From the NCBI GenBank assembly GCA_017515765.1, contig JAFWFF010000152.1, forward strand, positions 1 to 10,152: a stretch of 10,152 bases of DNA, given 5' to 3'. The position numbers were made by a program, and so were the translations under genes. Shown one piece after another: positions 1-5,620 of this stretch. Source of the DNA: Bacillota bacterium. Lineage in GTDB: Bacteria > Bacillota > Clostridia > Peptostreptococcales > Anaerovoracaceae. Below the pieces are notes generated by a model that worked only from the letters and a program-made list of their open reading frames with translations, was not told where the DNA came from and made no database searches. Position 1 is the first letter of the stretch, and each line of letters starts with the position of its first letter.

Positions 1-117
1 GCCCAGCTCGTTTGCGAACCATCTCATGGTCTTGCCCACGGTCTCGCTGTGCTCCATGTGGAACGGCTCCTTGTTGTACTTTGCTACCAGTTCAAGCGCT
101 TCTTCTCTTGTCAGCAT
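1..117 (-). CDS. HD-domain phosphohydrolase, N-terminal fragment
   Basis: Only the first 39 codons lie in the window; the rest continues beyond position 1. The visible protein begins MLTREEALELVAKYN and then has EPFHMEHSETVGKTM. This matches the start of small clostridial HD-family hydrolases, in which the early His pair (H20 and H23 here) opens the metal-binding region. The family contains metal-dependent phosphohydrolases, often acting on nucleotides, but the substrate cannot be told from this piece and the HD dyad itself lies outside the window. The ATG at 117 is supported by a strong Shine-Dalgarno sequence, AAGGAG, at 125-130 on the minus strand, 7 bases upstream. It points the same way as the transporter at 367-1323 but is separated by about 250 bases, so it probably has its own transcript. 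The family call rests on a short stretch. Confidence 0.7.
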   Translation of the reverse strand, partial: MLTREEALELVAKYNKEPFHMEHSETVGKTMRWFANELG

Positions 118-222
118 GTCATTTCTCCTTTTGATAACGTGTCTTGTAGTATGTCTTGGTATGTGTTATGCGGTTTGTCCGTGTGGTTTTTCCAATTCTG
201 TTCCGAGACGGCTTTTTTTCGT

Positions 223-250
223 GCGTCTGCTGTCGCAGGCGCGTTTTTTT
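223..250 (+). terminator. Terminator-like hairpin, copy 1
   Basis: On the plus strand GCGTCTGC (223-230) pairs with GCAGGCGC (235-242) across a TGTC loop, giving 8 pairs including one G-T wobble. A G and seven T (244-250) follow directly. This is the form of a Rho-independent terminator reading left to right. No plus-strand gene lies upstream of it in the window, and read on the minus strand the hairpin is not followed by T. What it would terminate is therefore unclear; antisense or readthrough transcripts are possible. Confidence 0.4.
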
Positions 251-304
251 ATGGCTTCTCCGTAAGAATTTGGCCGGTTTTTATACGAGACGGCCTTTTT
301 TCAG

Positions 305-332
305 GCCTCTGCTATCGCAGACGCGTTTTTTT
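305..332 (+). terminator. Terminator-like hairpin, copy 2
   Basis: This is the second copy of the module. TCTGC (308-312) pairs with GCAGA (317-321) across a TATC loop. Two outer pairs (305-324 and 306-323) sit beyond a C-C mismatch. GTTTTTTT follows at 325-332. The stem is weaker than in copy 1. An overlapping alternative hairpin, GGCC-TTTTTTCA-GGCC at 292-307, could compete with it. Orientation is again plus, opposite to both flanking genes. Confidence 0.3.
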
Positions 333-366
333 AAGGCATCTCCGTAAAAACCGGGAGGAAAGCGGC

Positions 367-1323
367 TCAGTTCTTTGCGGCGAGGCGCTCTTCTTTGCTC
401 GGGAGCTGAGCGATTATCACTGCGGCGAAGATCACGACGCAGCCGAGAAGCTCGATCAGGGTCATCTTCTCGTGGAGGATGAGCGCGCCGGTGAGCACGG
501 CGAAGACGGATTCAAGGCTCAGGATCAAAGACGCCGCCGCCGGGTCGGCGTCTTTCTGGCCTATTATCTGGAGGGTATAGCCTATGCCCGCGCTGAAGAC
601 GCCGGCGTAGATGATCGGGAACCAGACAGAGAGGATCTGCCTGATGTCCGGGGATTCGAAAATGAACATGCAGATCACGCCTAGAATGCCCGCGACGAAG
701 AACTGGATGCAGGACATTTTGACGCCGTCGCACTTCGGGGAGAAGTGGTCGATCACCAGGATGTGGACCGAGAACGCGATCGCGCAGAGCAGGCAGAACA
801 GGTCGCCGAGCTGAAGGTCGAAGCCGCTGCCCTTGCCGGCCATGGTGAGCATGTAGAAGCCCACCGCGCCGAGGAGCACGCAGAACCAGATGAGCGGGCG
901 GATCTTTTTCTTTATGAACACGCCGAGGATCGGGACGATCACGATGTAGAGCGCAGTGATGAAGCCCGCCTTGCCGGCGTCGGTATCAAAATACATGCCG
1001 AACTGCTGCAGGGTGGAGGCCACGAAAAGCACGAGCCCGCAGCACACGCCGCCCATGATGAGGTCGCGCCTGCTTTGGGATCTGCCGCCCGGGGCCGCGC
1101 CGTCCGACCGGCCGCCCGCCGAGGGGCTCTCAGCGCCGCCCGACCCGCCGCGTCCCGAGAACACCGCGATCACCGGAAGCAGCGCTATTCCGCCGATCAA
1201 AGTCCTTATCCCGTTGTATGTGAAGGGCTCGAGAGTCGTTCCAGCCTTCTGCGCGACGAACGCGGAGCCCCAGATTATCGCAGTTATGAGGAGCAGGATG
1301 TTGCTCTTCGCTTTTTTGCTCAT
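367..1323 (-). CDS. DMT-superfamily (EamA) transporter
   Basis: This is a 318-residue membrane protein of the drug/metabolite transporter superfamily, most likely an inner-membrane exporter of small metabolites; the substrate cannot be predicted. It shows about ten hydrophobic segments arranged as two EamA repeats. The N-terminal one begins ITAIIWGSAFVAQKAG near residue 13. The C-terminal one has the family-typical GYTLQIIGQKDADPAAA and LSLESVFAVLTGALILHEK at about residues 248-285. The ATG at 1323 was chosen because AGAGGTGG lies just upstream, at the usual spacing, and because the protein then starts MSKKAKSNILLL. An upstream in-frame GTG at 1377 lacks support. An unusual Gly/Ser/Arg-rich stretch at residues 57-87 sits between the second and third membrane segments. 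The gene is transcribed alone, from the promoter at 1384-1412. Confidence 0.9.
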   Translation of the reverse strand: MSKKAKSNILLLITAIIWGSAFVAQKAGTTLEPFTYNGIRTLIGGIALLPVIAVFSGRGGSGGAESPSAGGRSDGAAPGGRSQSRRDLIMGGVCCGLVLFVASTLQQFGMYFDTDAGKAGFITALYIVIVPILGVFIKKKIRPLIWFCVLLGAVGFYMLTMAGKGSGFDLQLGDLFCLLCAIAFSVHILVIDHFSPKCDGVKMSCIQFFVAGILGVICMFIFESPDIRQILSVWFPIIYAGVFSAGIGYTLQIIGQKDADPAAASLILSLESVFAVLTGALILHEKMTLIELLGCVVIFAAVIIAQLPSKEERLAAKN

Positions 1324-1383
1324 GATCCACCTCTGTTTTTCGCTGATCGCCAAAGGGGAAAAAACCCCAAAGGGCACAATTCG

Positions 1384-1412
1384 ATTATATGGTTTGGGGA
1401 CATTCTCTTCAA
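1384..1412 (-). promoter_or_regulatory. Sigma-A-type promoter for the DMT transporter
   Basis: Read on the minus strand, TTGAAG (1407-1412) and a perfect TATAAT (1384-1389) are separated by exactly 17 bases. The region just upstream is A/T-rich, like an UP element. Transcription would begin near 1377, leaving a leader of about 55 bases. That leader contains a small GGGG-AAAAAA-CCCC inverted repeat (1355-1368), seen on the plus strand, of unknown role. Confidence 0.75.
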
Positions 1413-1559
1413 GCGGTTTCTTCTTTTATTCTACACATTTATATGTTAATATATCTTTATGTTTCATGATGGGGTATTGCGCCCGTCAGTGAGTAAACGG
1501 CAGGCATGCGGTGATCGGACGGCAGACCGCCGGACAGTTTGAGACCAAAGAGGGCAAGG
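1413..1559 (+). promoter_or_regulatory. Leader region of the cob operon
   Basis: This divergent region separates the transporter promoter from cobT. Positions 1420-1465 are strongly A/T-rich and probably hold the cob operon promoter, but no plus-strand -35/-10 pair stands out. The last 90 bases are GC-rich. They include a small hairpin, CGG-A-CGG (1516-1522) pairing with CCGCCG (1527-1532) with a bulged A and a CAGA loop, with no T-tract after it. The leader is short, and I see no B12-box or GCCACTG element of a cobalamin riboswitch. Regulation of the operon is therefore not explained by the visible sequence. Confidence 0.35.
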
Positions 1560-2765
1560 ATGGACGAGAGGATCAGGTCCCTTATAGAGAGGATACAGCC
1601 GGCCGACGCCGGAGCGATGGCGGAGGCGAGGCTCAGGCAGGACTACAGAGTCAAGGTGCCGCGCAGCCTCGGAAGGCTGGAGGAGATAAGCATCAGGATC
1701 GCCGGGATCACCGGAAAGCCTTTCGGAAACGACGTGGGAAGGCAGGCCATAATCCTGATGTGCGCCGACAACGGAGTGGTGGAGGAAGGAGTGGCTTCCG
1801 CCCCGCAGACGGTGACTTTGATGCAGACCGTGAACTTCACCAAGAGGATCACGGGCGTCGGCACCCAGGCGGCGCATTTCGGTATCGACATCCTGGACAT
1901 AGACGTCGGAGTCAGGCTCCCCATACCGGCGGAGTTCATGACCGACAGCATGCTGGAGGATGACCCCGAAGGCGGGGCGCCGAAGCTCGCCCGCAAAGTC
2001 GTGAACAGGCGGATCGCCGACGGAACGATGAACTTCCTCAAAGAGCCTGCGATGACCGAAGAAGAGACCGTCCGCGCCATCCTTACCGGGGCGGAAGCTG
2101 TCGCGGCGGCGAAGGCCGCAGGCATAGGCCTCCTCGGAGTTGGCGAGATGGGCATAGGCAATACGACTACAGGCTCGGCACTGATATGCGCGCTTACCGG
2201 GGAGAAGCCTGAGAAAGTCGCCGGAAGAGGCGGCGGGCTGAACGACGAGGGCCTCGCAAGGAAGGCGGAGGTGCTGAGGCTCGGCCTTGAGAAATACGGG
2301 TTCGCGGGGACGCCGGCGACAGGCGCGGAAGCAGCTCCCGCGAACAGAGGGGAACTCATGGAGCCCGACGAGGCGCTCAGGCTGCTGTCCTGCCTCGGCG
2401 GCTTTGATATAGCGGGAATGGCGGGAGCTTACCTCGCGGCGGCGGCGGAGAAGATCCCCGTCGTTGTCGACGGAGTCATATCCATCGCGGCAGCTTTGCT
2501 GGCGAAAGCGATCTGCCCTCAGGCAGCGGACTATATGTTCACCTCGCACAGATCCCAGGAGAGCGGATATTCCGCGGCGGCGGTAGCCCTCGGGATAGAG
2601 CCGATGTTCGACCTCGGGATGAAGCTCGGCGAGGGGAGCGGCTGCCCGATCGCCTTCAAGATAATAGAGGCGGCGGTCACCGTGATGAACGACATGTGGA
2701 GCCTCGAGGAAGCGCAGGTCGACTCGCGGTACCTTGAGGAACTCAGAGGGGGAAACAACTTCTGA
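1560..2765 (+). CDS. cobT: Nicotinate-nucleotide--dimethylbenzimidazole phosphoribosyltransferase CobT
   Basis: CobT is a cytoplasmic enzyme that transfers ribose 5-phosphate from nicotinate mononucleotide to a lower-ligand base (typically dimethylbenzimidazole), giving alpha-ribazole phosphate for cobalamin assembly. The family motifs are clear: ADNGVVEEG at residues 69-77, GVGEMGIGNTTT at 193-204, and LGEGSG at 356-361. By alignment with Salmonella CobT, E358 corresponds to the catalytic glutamate and E196 to the second active-site glutamate. The ATG at 1560 follows GAGGG at the right spacing; the in-frame TTG at 1539 does not. At 401 residues it is about 45 longer than the 356-residue Salmonella enzyme, probably through loops near 125-165 and 245-270. 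The usual KPxGSLG motif reads KVPRSLG (32-38). It is first in the cob operon, and its TGA shares one base with the cobU ATG. Confidence 0.95.
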   Translation: MDERIRSLIERIQPADAGAMAEARLRQDYRVKVPRSLGRLEEISIRIAGITGKPFGNDVGRQAIILMCADNGVVEEGVASAPQTVTLMQTVNFTKRITGVGTQAAHFGIDILDIDVGVRLPIPAEFMTDSMLEDDPEGGAPKLARKVVNRRIADGTMNFLKEPAMTEEETVRAILTGAEAVAAAKAAGIGLLGVGEMGIGNTTTGSALICALTGEKPEKVAGRGGGLNDEGLARKAEVLRLGLEKYGFAGTPATGAEAAPANRGELMEPDEALRLLSCLGGFDIAGMAGAYLAAAAEKIPVVVDGVISIAAALLAKAICPQAADYMFTSHRSQESGYSAAAVALGIEPMFDLGMKLGEGSGCPIAFKIIEAAVTVMNDMWSLEEAQVDSRYLEELRGGNNF

Positions 2766-3304
2766 TGAACATATATATCAGCGGCGGCGCCAAGAACGGG
2801 AAGTCGACCTTTGCCCAGCAGCGGGCAAAGGAGCTGGCATCGGCCGGCGGCACACCGCTTTACTACGTAGCCACCATGATAGCCAGAGACTCCGAGGACG
2901 ACGCGAGAGTCGCGCGCCACAGGAGGGAGCGAGAAGGCTGGGGTTTTGAGACACTGGAGATACCGGATGGGATACTGAAGGTCCGGGAACTCGCGGATCC
3001 TGCGGGAACATTCCTCCTGGACAGCGTCACGGCCCTTCTGCAGAACGAGATGTTCCGGGAGGACGGAAGCGTAGACACGGGAGCGGCCGAGCGCGTGGCG
3101 GGAGAACTGGAAGAGATCATTTCGGGGCCCGGAAACTGGGTGATGGTATCGGACTATCTGTTCGCCGATCCGGGACCGTTCGGAGAATACACTGAAGCAT
3201 ACAGGAGAGGGCTTGCGCTGATAGACAGGCGCATGGCCGGGATCTGCGACGCGGTGTGCGAGATATCCGCCGGGATCGCAGCCTTTCACAAAGGAGCAAT
3301 TTGA
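2765..3304 (+). CDS. cobU: Adenosylcobinamide kinase / guanylyltransferase CobU
   Basis: In the family, CobU phosphorylates adenosylcobinamide and then transfers GMP to it, giving adenosyl-GDP-cobinamide for CobS. The 179-residue protein has the P-loop GGAKNGKST at 7-15. It also has the ATMIARD strand-turn at 36-42 and ARHRRER at 50-56; H52 corresponds to the histidine that carries GMP in Salmonella CobU. The C-terminal half is a divergent, clostridial-looking form. Where the classical enzyme has VSNEVGxGIVP, this one has VSDYLFADP followed by EYTEAYRRGL and a final GIAAFHKGAI. The start overlaps the cobT stop as TGATG, so translation is probably coupled. The cobS start follows 3 bases after its stop, with the cobS Shine-Dalgarno (AGGAG, 3292-3296) inside the cobU end. 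The family call is secure; whether it keeps both activities is less so. Confidence 0.9.
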   Translation: MNIYISGGAKNGKSTFAQQRAKELASAGGTPLYYVATMIARDSEDDARVARHRREREGWGFETLEIPDGILKVRELADPAGTFLLDSVTALLQNEMFREDGSVDTGAAERVAGELEEIISGPGNWVMVSDYLFADPGPFGEYTEAYRRGLALIDRRMAGICDAVCEISAGIAAFHKGAI

Positions 3305-3307
3305 CAG

Positions 3308-4588
3308 ATGAGTGAGAAAAAGACCAGAGAAAACGAAAAGGAGACCTTGCTGTTCACGGACATCCTGAACAGGAAATTCCCCTGGGCGAGCGACGAGCCT
3401 GAAGACACGGAGATCAAAGGCCGCAGGCACAGAGCCGCATCCGAGAGGAAGCACGGCCCGGAGACCGACCAGGAGGCAGAGATCCGCGAGGCGGTGGCAG
3501 TTGAGACTGCAGCGCCGGAGGAGCAGCCCCAGGCGCCCGACGAGGAACTCATGAGCATGTTCAGCGAGGATCGCGACGCCTTTACGGAAGCCGGACCCGA
3601 GCCCGGAAACGAAGCGATGAAGACATTCTTCTCGACCGACACGGATTCCGACAACGGCCCCGCCCTCCGCAGCAAGAAGAAAAAATCCGAAGGCAAGGTA
3701 GGCCGCAAGGGCCTCCGCACGAGCAAAAAAGCCGCCGAGAACCTCGAGAGCATGGAGAAGTCCGGGCTTCACATCTTCAGGGCATTCCTGATGGGGCTCG
3801 GCAACTTTACGGTCATACCGGTGGGCCGCGATAAATGGGACGACAGCCTGAAGGACATGATGCTCGCCACGCTCCCCGCGATAGGCGCCATCATCGGGAC
3901 CCTCTGGGTGCTCTTCGGGACTTTGCTCATGAAGATCACTACCCCGATCATCCTCTACGCCTTCCTGATGGTCGGCTTCATATTCTGCATCACCGGCTTC
4001 ATCCACGTCGACGGGTTCATGGACTGCGCAGATGCGATCATGTCGCGCCGCGACCTCGAAGAGCGCAGGCGCATCCTGAAGGACCCGAGGGTCGGAGCCT
4101 TCGCCGTCATAGCGATGGTCTTCCTGGTGCTGGGCAACGAAGCTGCCATAGAGAGCTTCCTCGCCGGGAACCCCAAGCCCTCGGACCTGATACCTTTGAT
4201 CATAATCCCAATAATCTCCCGCGCCGTCGCGGGCGGCTGCGTGATGTTCTTCCCTGCGCTCCCGACGAGCCAGTACGCGCGTCCCGAGATGCATGAAGAA
4301 GCGGATTACGAGACCCTTAAGAAGGCCAGGAGGCTGAAGAGGGGAGAATTCACGGCGATCATCATGCAGGTGCTCATATTCTTCGAGCTCCTGATCCTCA
4401 TAGGCACGGCCCTCGGCGGGAAGACCAACTTCCTGGCAGTGCTCATCGCGGCGCTGTCGACTTTGTTCACCACGCTGATCGTGATCCTCGCGGCCAGGTT
4501 CAACCTCCGCGGCATGAGCGGCGACATCGCGGGCCTGGGCATCTGCATCGGCGAGCTGGTCGGCCTGATAGTGATCTCCTATATCTGA
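3308..4588 (+). CDS. cobS: Adenosylcobinamide-GDP ribazoletransferase CobS with N-terminal extension
   Basis: CobS is the integral-membrane cobalamin synthase that joins adenosyl-GDP-cobinamide to alpha-ribazole (phosphate). The catalytic part is about residues 152-426. It starts at HIFRAFLMGLGNFTVIPVG, and has the conserved acidic motif HVDGFMDCADA at 233-243, ILKDPRVGAFAV at 256-267 and MSGDIAG at 403-409. Several hydrophobic segments lie between and after these motifs. At 426 residues it is much longer than the roughly 250-residue family norm, because of a charged, Pro/Glu/Lys-rich, probably disordered segment at 1-150. The ATG at 3308 is supported by AAAGGAG 11-17 bases upstream and by the tight cobU junction. 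An internal ATG at 3752 (M149) would give a normal-length CobS but has only a weak ribosome binding site. The extension keeps an open frame and gene-like composition. Confidence 0.93.
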   Translation: MSEKKTRENEKETLLFTDILNRKFPWASDEPEDTEIKGRRHRAASERKHGPETDQEAEIREAVAVETAAPEEQPQAPDEELMSMFSEDRDAFTEAGPEPGNEAMKTFFSTDTDSDNGPALRSKKKKSEGKVGRKGLRTSKKAAENLESMEKSGLHIFRAFLMGLGNFTVIPVGRDKWDDSLKDMMLATLPAIGAIIGTLWVLFGTLLMKITTPIILYAFLMVGFIFCITGFIHVDGFMDCADAIMSRRDLEERRRILKDPRVGAFAVIAMVFLVLGNEAAIESFLAGNPKPSDLIPLIIIPIISRAVAGGCVMFFPALPTSQYARPEMHEEADYETLKKARRLKRGEFTAIIMQVLIFFELLILIGTALGGKTNFLAVLIAALSTLFTTLIVILAARFNLRGMSGDIAGLGICIGELVGLIVISYI

Positions 4589-4607
4589 TCCGTCCGGAGG
4601 ATGACCG

Positions 4608-4934
4608 ATGATACTGGTTTTTGGCGGAATGTACCAGGGGAAGACCGACTTCGCGCGCGGACTGGGCAAAGATCCCGATCCCGTACCCGACCTGACGGCT
4701 GAGATAGAGCAGGCGATGGCGCGAGGCGACGACCCTGACGAGTATATTGATAAAAGGCTCCCGGAGCTCAGGGACAGGGTGGTCCTGATGAACGACTATT
4801 CGCAGGGCCTCGTTCCGATGTCCCCCGGTCAAAGAGCTTTCCGCGAGGCCTGCGGAAGGGCGATGATAAGGCTCGCCCGCGAGAGCAGCGAAGTATACAG
4901 AGTCTTTTGCGGAATAGGCACGAGGATCAAATGA
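4608..4934 (+). CDS. Short CobU-like P-loop protein
   Basis: This 108-residue protein resembles a compressed CobU. It starts MILVFGGMYQGKT, a P-loop at residues 6-13. It ends with a stretch like the classical CobU C-terminus: NDYSQGLVPMSPGQRAFRE corresponds to NExGxGIVPxxxxxRxFRD, and EVYRVFCGIGTRIK corresponds to the final strand. The middle part, including the GMP-binding HRxxR region, is absent. I recall short proteins of this type in cobalamin loci of other Clostridia, usually annotated as cobinamide kinase. The start has a good Shine-Dalgarno, GGAGG at 4596-4600, 7 bases upstream. It lies 19 bases after cobS, and its stop overlaps the next start as ATGA. It may supply or modulate kinase activity beside the full-length CobU; this is inference. 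It does not look like a decayed fragment, because both ends and the ribosome binding site are intact. Confidence 0.8.
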   Translation: MILVFGGMYQGKTDFARGLGKDPDPVPDLTAEIEQAMARGDDPDEYIDKRLPELRDRVVLMNDYSQGLVPMSPGQRAFREACGRAMIRLARESSEVYRVFCGIGTRIK

Positions 4935-5599
4935 GTGAGATCGTTTCCAGAATAATCGTACTGAGACACGGCAGGACCGAAGGCAATCTGAACCGCTGGT
5001 TCTACGGGAGCACAGACCTGCACCTCGCGGAGGAAGGCCGCCGGGAGATCCTGCAGAAAAAAGAAAAGGGATTCTACCCAGGGATCCCCGAGAACGCGGG
5101 CTTCTACACCACAGGCCTGATCAGGACGAACGAGACCCTGGAGCTTCTCTACGGCAAACAGAGCACTACCAGCATAGAAGAGCTTCAGGAGATGAAGTTC
5201 GGGGAATACGAATGCCGCTGCTTTGATGAGCTGAAGGATGACCCGGTATTCGCCCTCTGGGGCTATGATGAGATGGGCGACGTCGCGCTTCCCGGAGGCG
5301 AATCGCGCAACCAGTTCATGCGGAGGATAATGGCCGGATACCACAGGCTCATGGCCCTTCACAACGACAGGGCTTTGGCCGCCTCACTAAAGGGGGAGGA
5401 AGCCGTGGACGTGCTGATATGCCACGGCGGAGTGATCGCGGGCATCATGCAGCAGATCTTCCCCGGCGAGAGGCAGAGCATGTGGGACTGGATGCCCGAG
5501 CCCGGAAGCGGGTATATATGGACAGTGAAGGACGGAAAACCGTCAGAGCACATTTTGATAGGGGAAACGACGACATACTACATCGAGGACGCGGAATAA
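4931..5599 (+). CDS. cobC: Histidine phosphatase, likely alpha-ribazole phosphatase (CobC type)
   Basis: This is a 222-residue member of the histidine phosphatase superfamily. Given its place in the operon, it probably removes the 5'-phosphate from alpha-ribazole phosphate or adenosylcobalamin phosphate, the last step of nucleotide-loop assembly. The phospho-accepting motif LRHGRTEGN is at 11-19 (H13). TGLIRTNET at 61-69 gives a second arginine, EMKFGEYE at 87-94 the acidic turn, and ICHGG at 163-167 the second catalytic histidine (H165). The sequence FYGSTDLHLAEEGR is also typical of this family. The ATG at 4931 overlaps the preceding stop by 4 bases, which favours it over an upstream in-frame start at 4907. 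The superfamily is certain. The ribazole substrate is inferred from context, since phosphoglycerate-mutase-like relatives share these motifs. Confidence 0.85.
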   Translation: MSEIVSRIIVLRHGRTEGNLNRWFYGSTDLHLAEEGRREILQKKEKGFYPGIPENAGFYTTGLIRTNETLELLYGKQSTTSIEELQEMKFGEYECRCFDELKDDPVFALWGYDEMGDVALPGGESRNQFMRRIMAGYHRLMALHNDRALAASLKGEEAVDVLICHGGVIAGIMQQIFPGERQSMWDWMPEPGSGYIWTVKDGKPSEHILIGETTTYYIEDAE

Positions 5600-5620
5600 G
5601 CGCCCGGGAAGGTGAGAGAG

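Larger units (their letters stand above)
205..350. repeat. Tandem 64-bp direct repeat, two copies
   Basis: Copies at 205-268 and 287-350 align without gaps over 64 bases, with about 9 differences by eye (roughly 86% identity). They are offset by 82 bases. Each unit runs GAGACGGC, a T-tract, an inverted repeat around TCTGC/GCAG, GCG plus seven T, then GGC(T/A)TCTCCGTAA. The inverted repeat and the T-tract are conserved in position. Of the differences inside the stem, 239/321 (G to A) keeps pairing with T, while 225/307 (G to C) breaks a pair in the second copy. The cause of the duplication is unknown. It could be a local tandem duplication or two members of a genome-wide small repeat family. 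Confidence 0.75.
118..366. other. Intergenic region with tandem hairpin module
   Basis: This 249-base stretch lies between the stop of the DMT transporter and the start of the HD hydrolase, both read on the minus strand. It is T-rich on the plus strand and holds the two repeat copies described separately. It also has a short direct repeat, GTCTTG at 141-146 and 153-158, near the HD gene start. I saw no convincing gene. The apparent plus-strand reading frames here come from the repeats and from the region opposite the transporter. No clear sigma-A promoter for the HD gene was found; the best candidate has a 19-base spacer and a poor -10. Confidence 0.6.

Noticed and set aside
165..195. Minus-strand promoter for the HD gene (TTGGAA and CATAAC)
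   Set aside because: The spacer is 19 bases and the -10 is poor, too weak to report as a feature.
205..350. CRISPR-like pair of repeats
   Set aside because: There are only two copies of 64 bp, with 18 bases between them, imperfectly matched and with internal T-tracts. This does not fit a repeat-spacer array.
49..684. 211-residue plus-strand open frame across the repeat region and the transporter 3' end
   Set aside because: It spans two antisense genes and the repeats, and its composition is Arg/Glu/Asp-rich shadow sequence.
1413..1559. Cobalamin riboswitch before cobT
   Set aside because: The leader is short and lacks a B12 box or GCCACTG element. Only a small GC hairpin was found.
3752..4588. 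Internal start giving a normal-length CobS
   Set aside because: M149 has only a weak ribosome binding site, whereas the ATG at 3308 has a good one and sits 3 bases after cobU. It is kept as a caveat.
2531..4669. 712-residue minus-strand open frame opposite cobT, cobU and cobS
   Set aside because: It lies antisense to three well-recognised genes, has a low-complexity Arg/Glu/His composition and no recognisable domain. Long antisense frames are expected in GC-rich codon usage.
4608..4934. Short CobU-like gene as a pseudogene
   Set aside because: It has an intact P-loop, an intact C-terminal motif, a strong ribosome binding site and an overlapping junction with the next gene, all consistent with a functional short protein.
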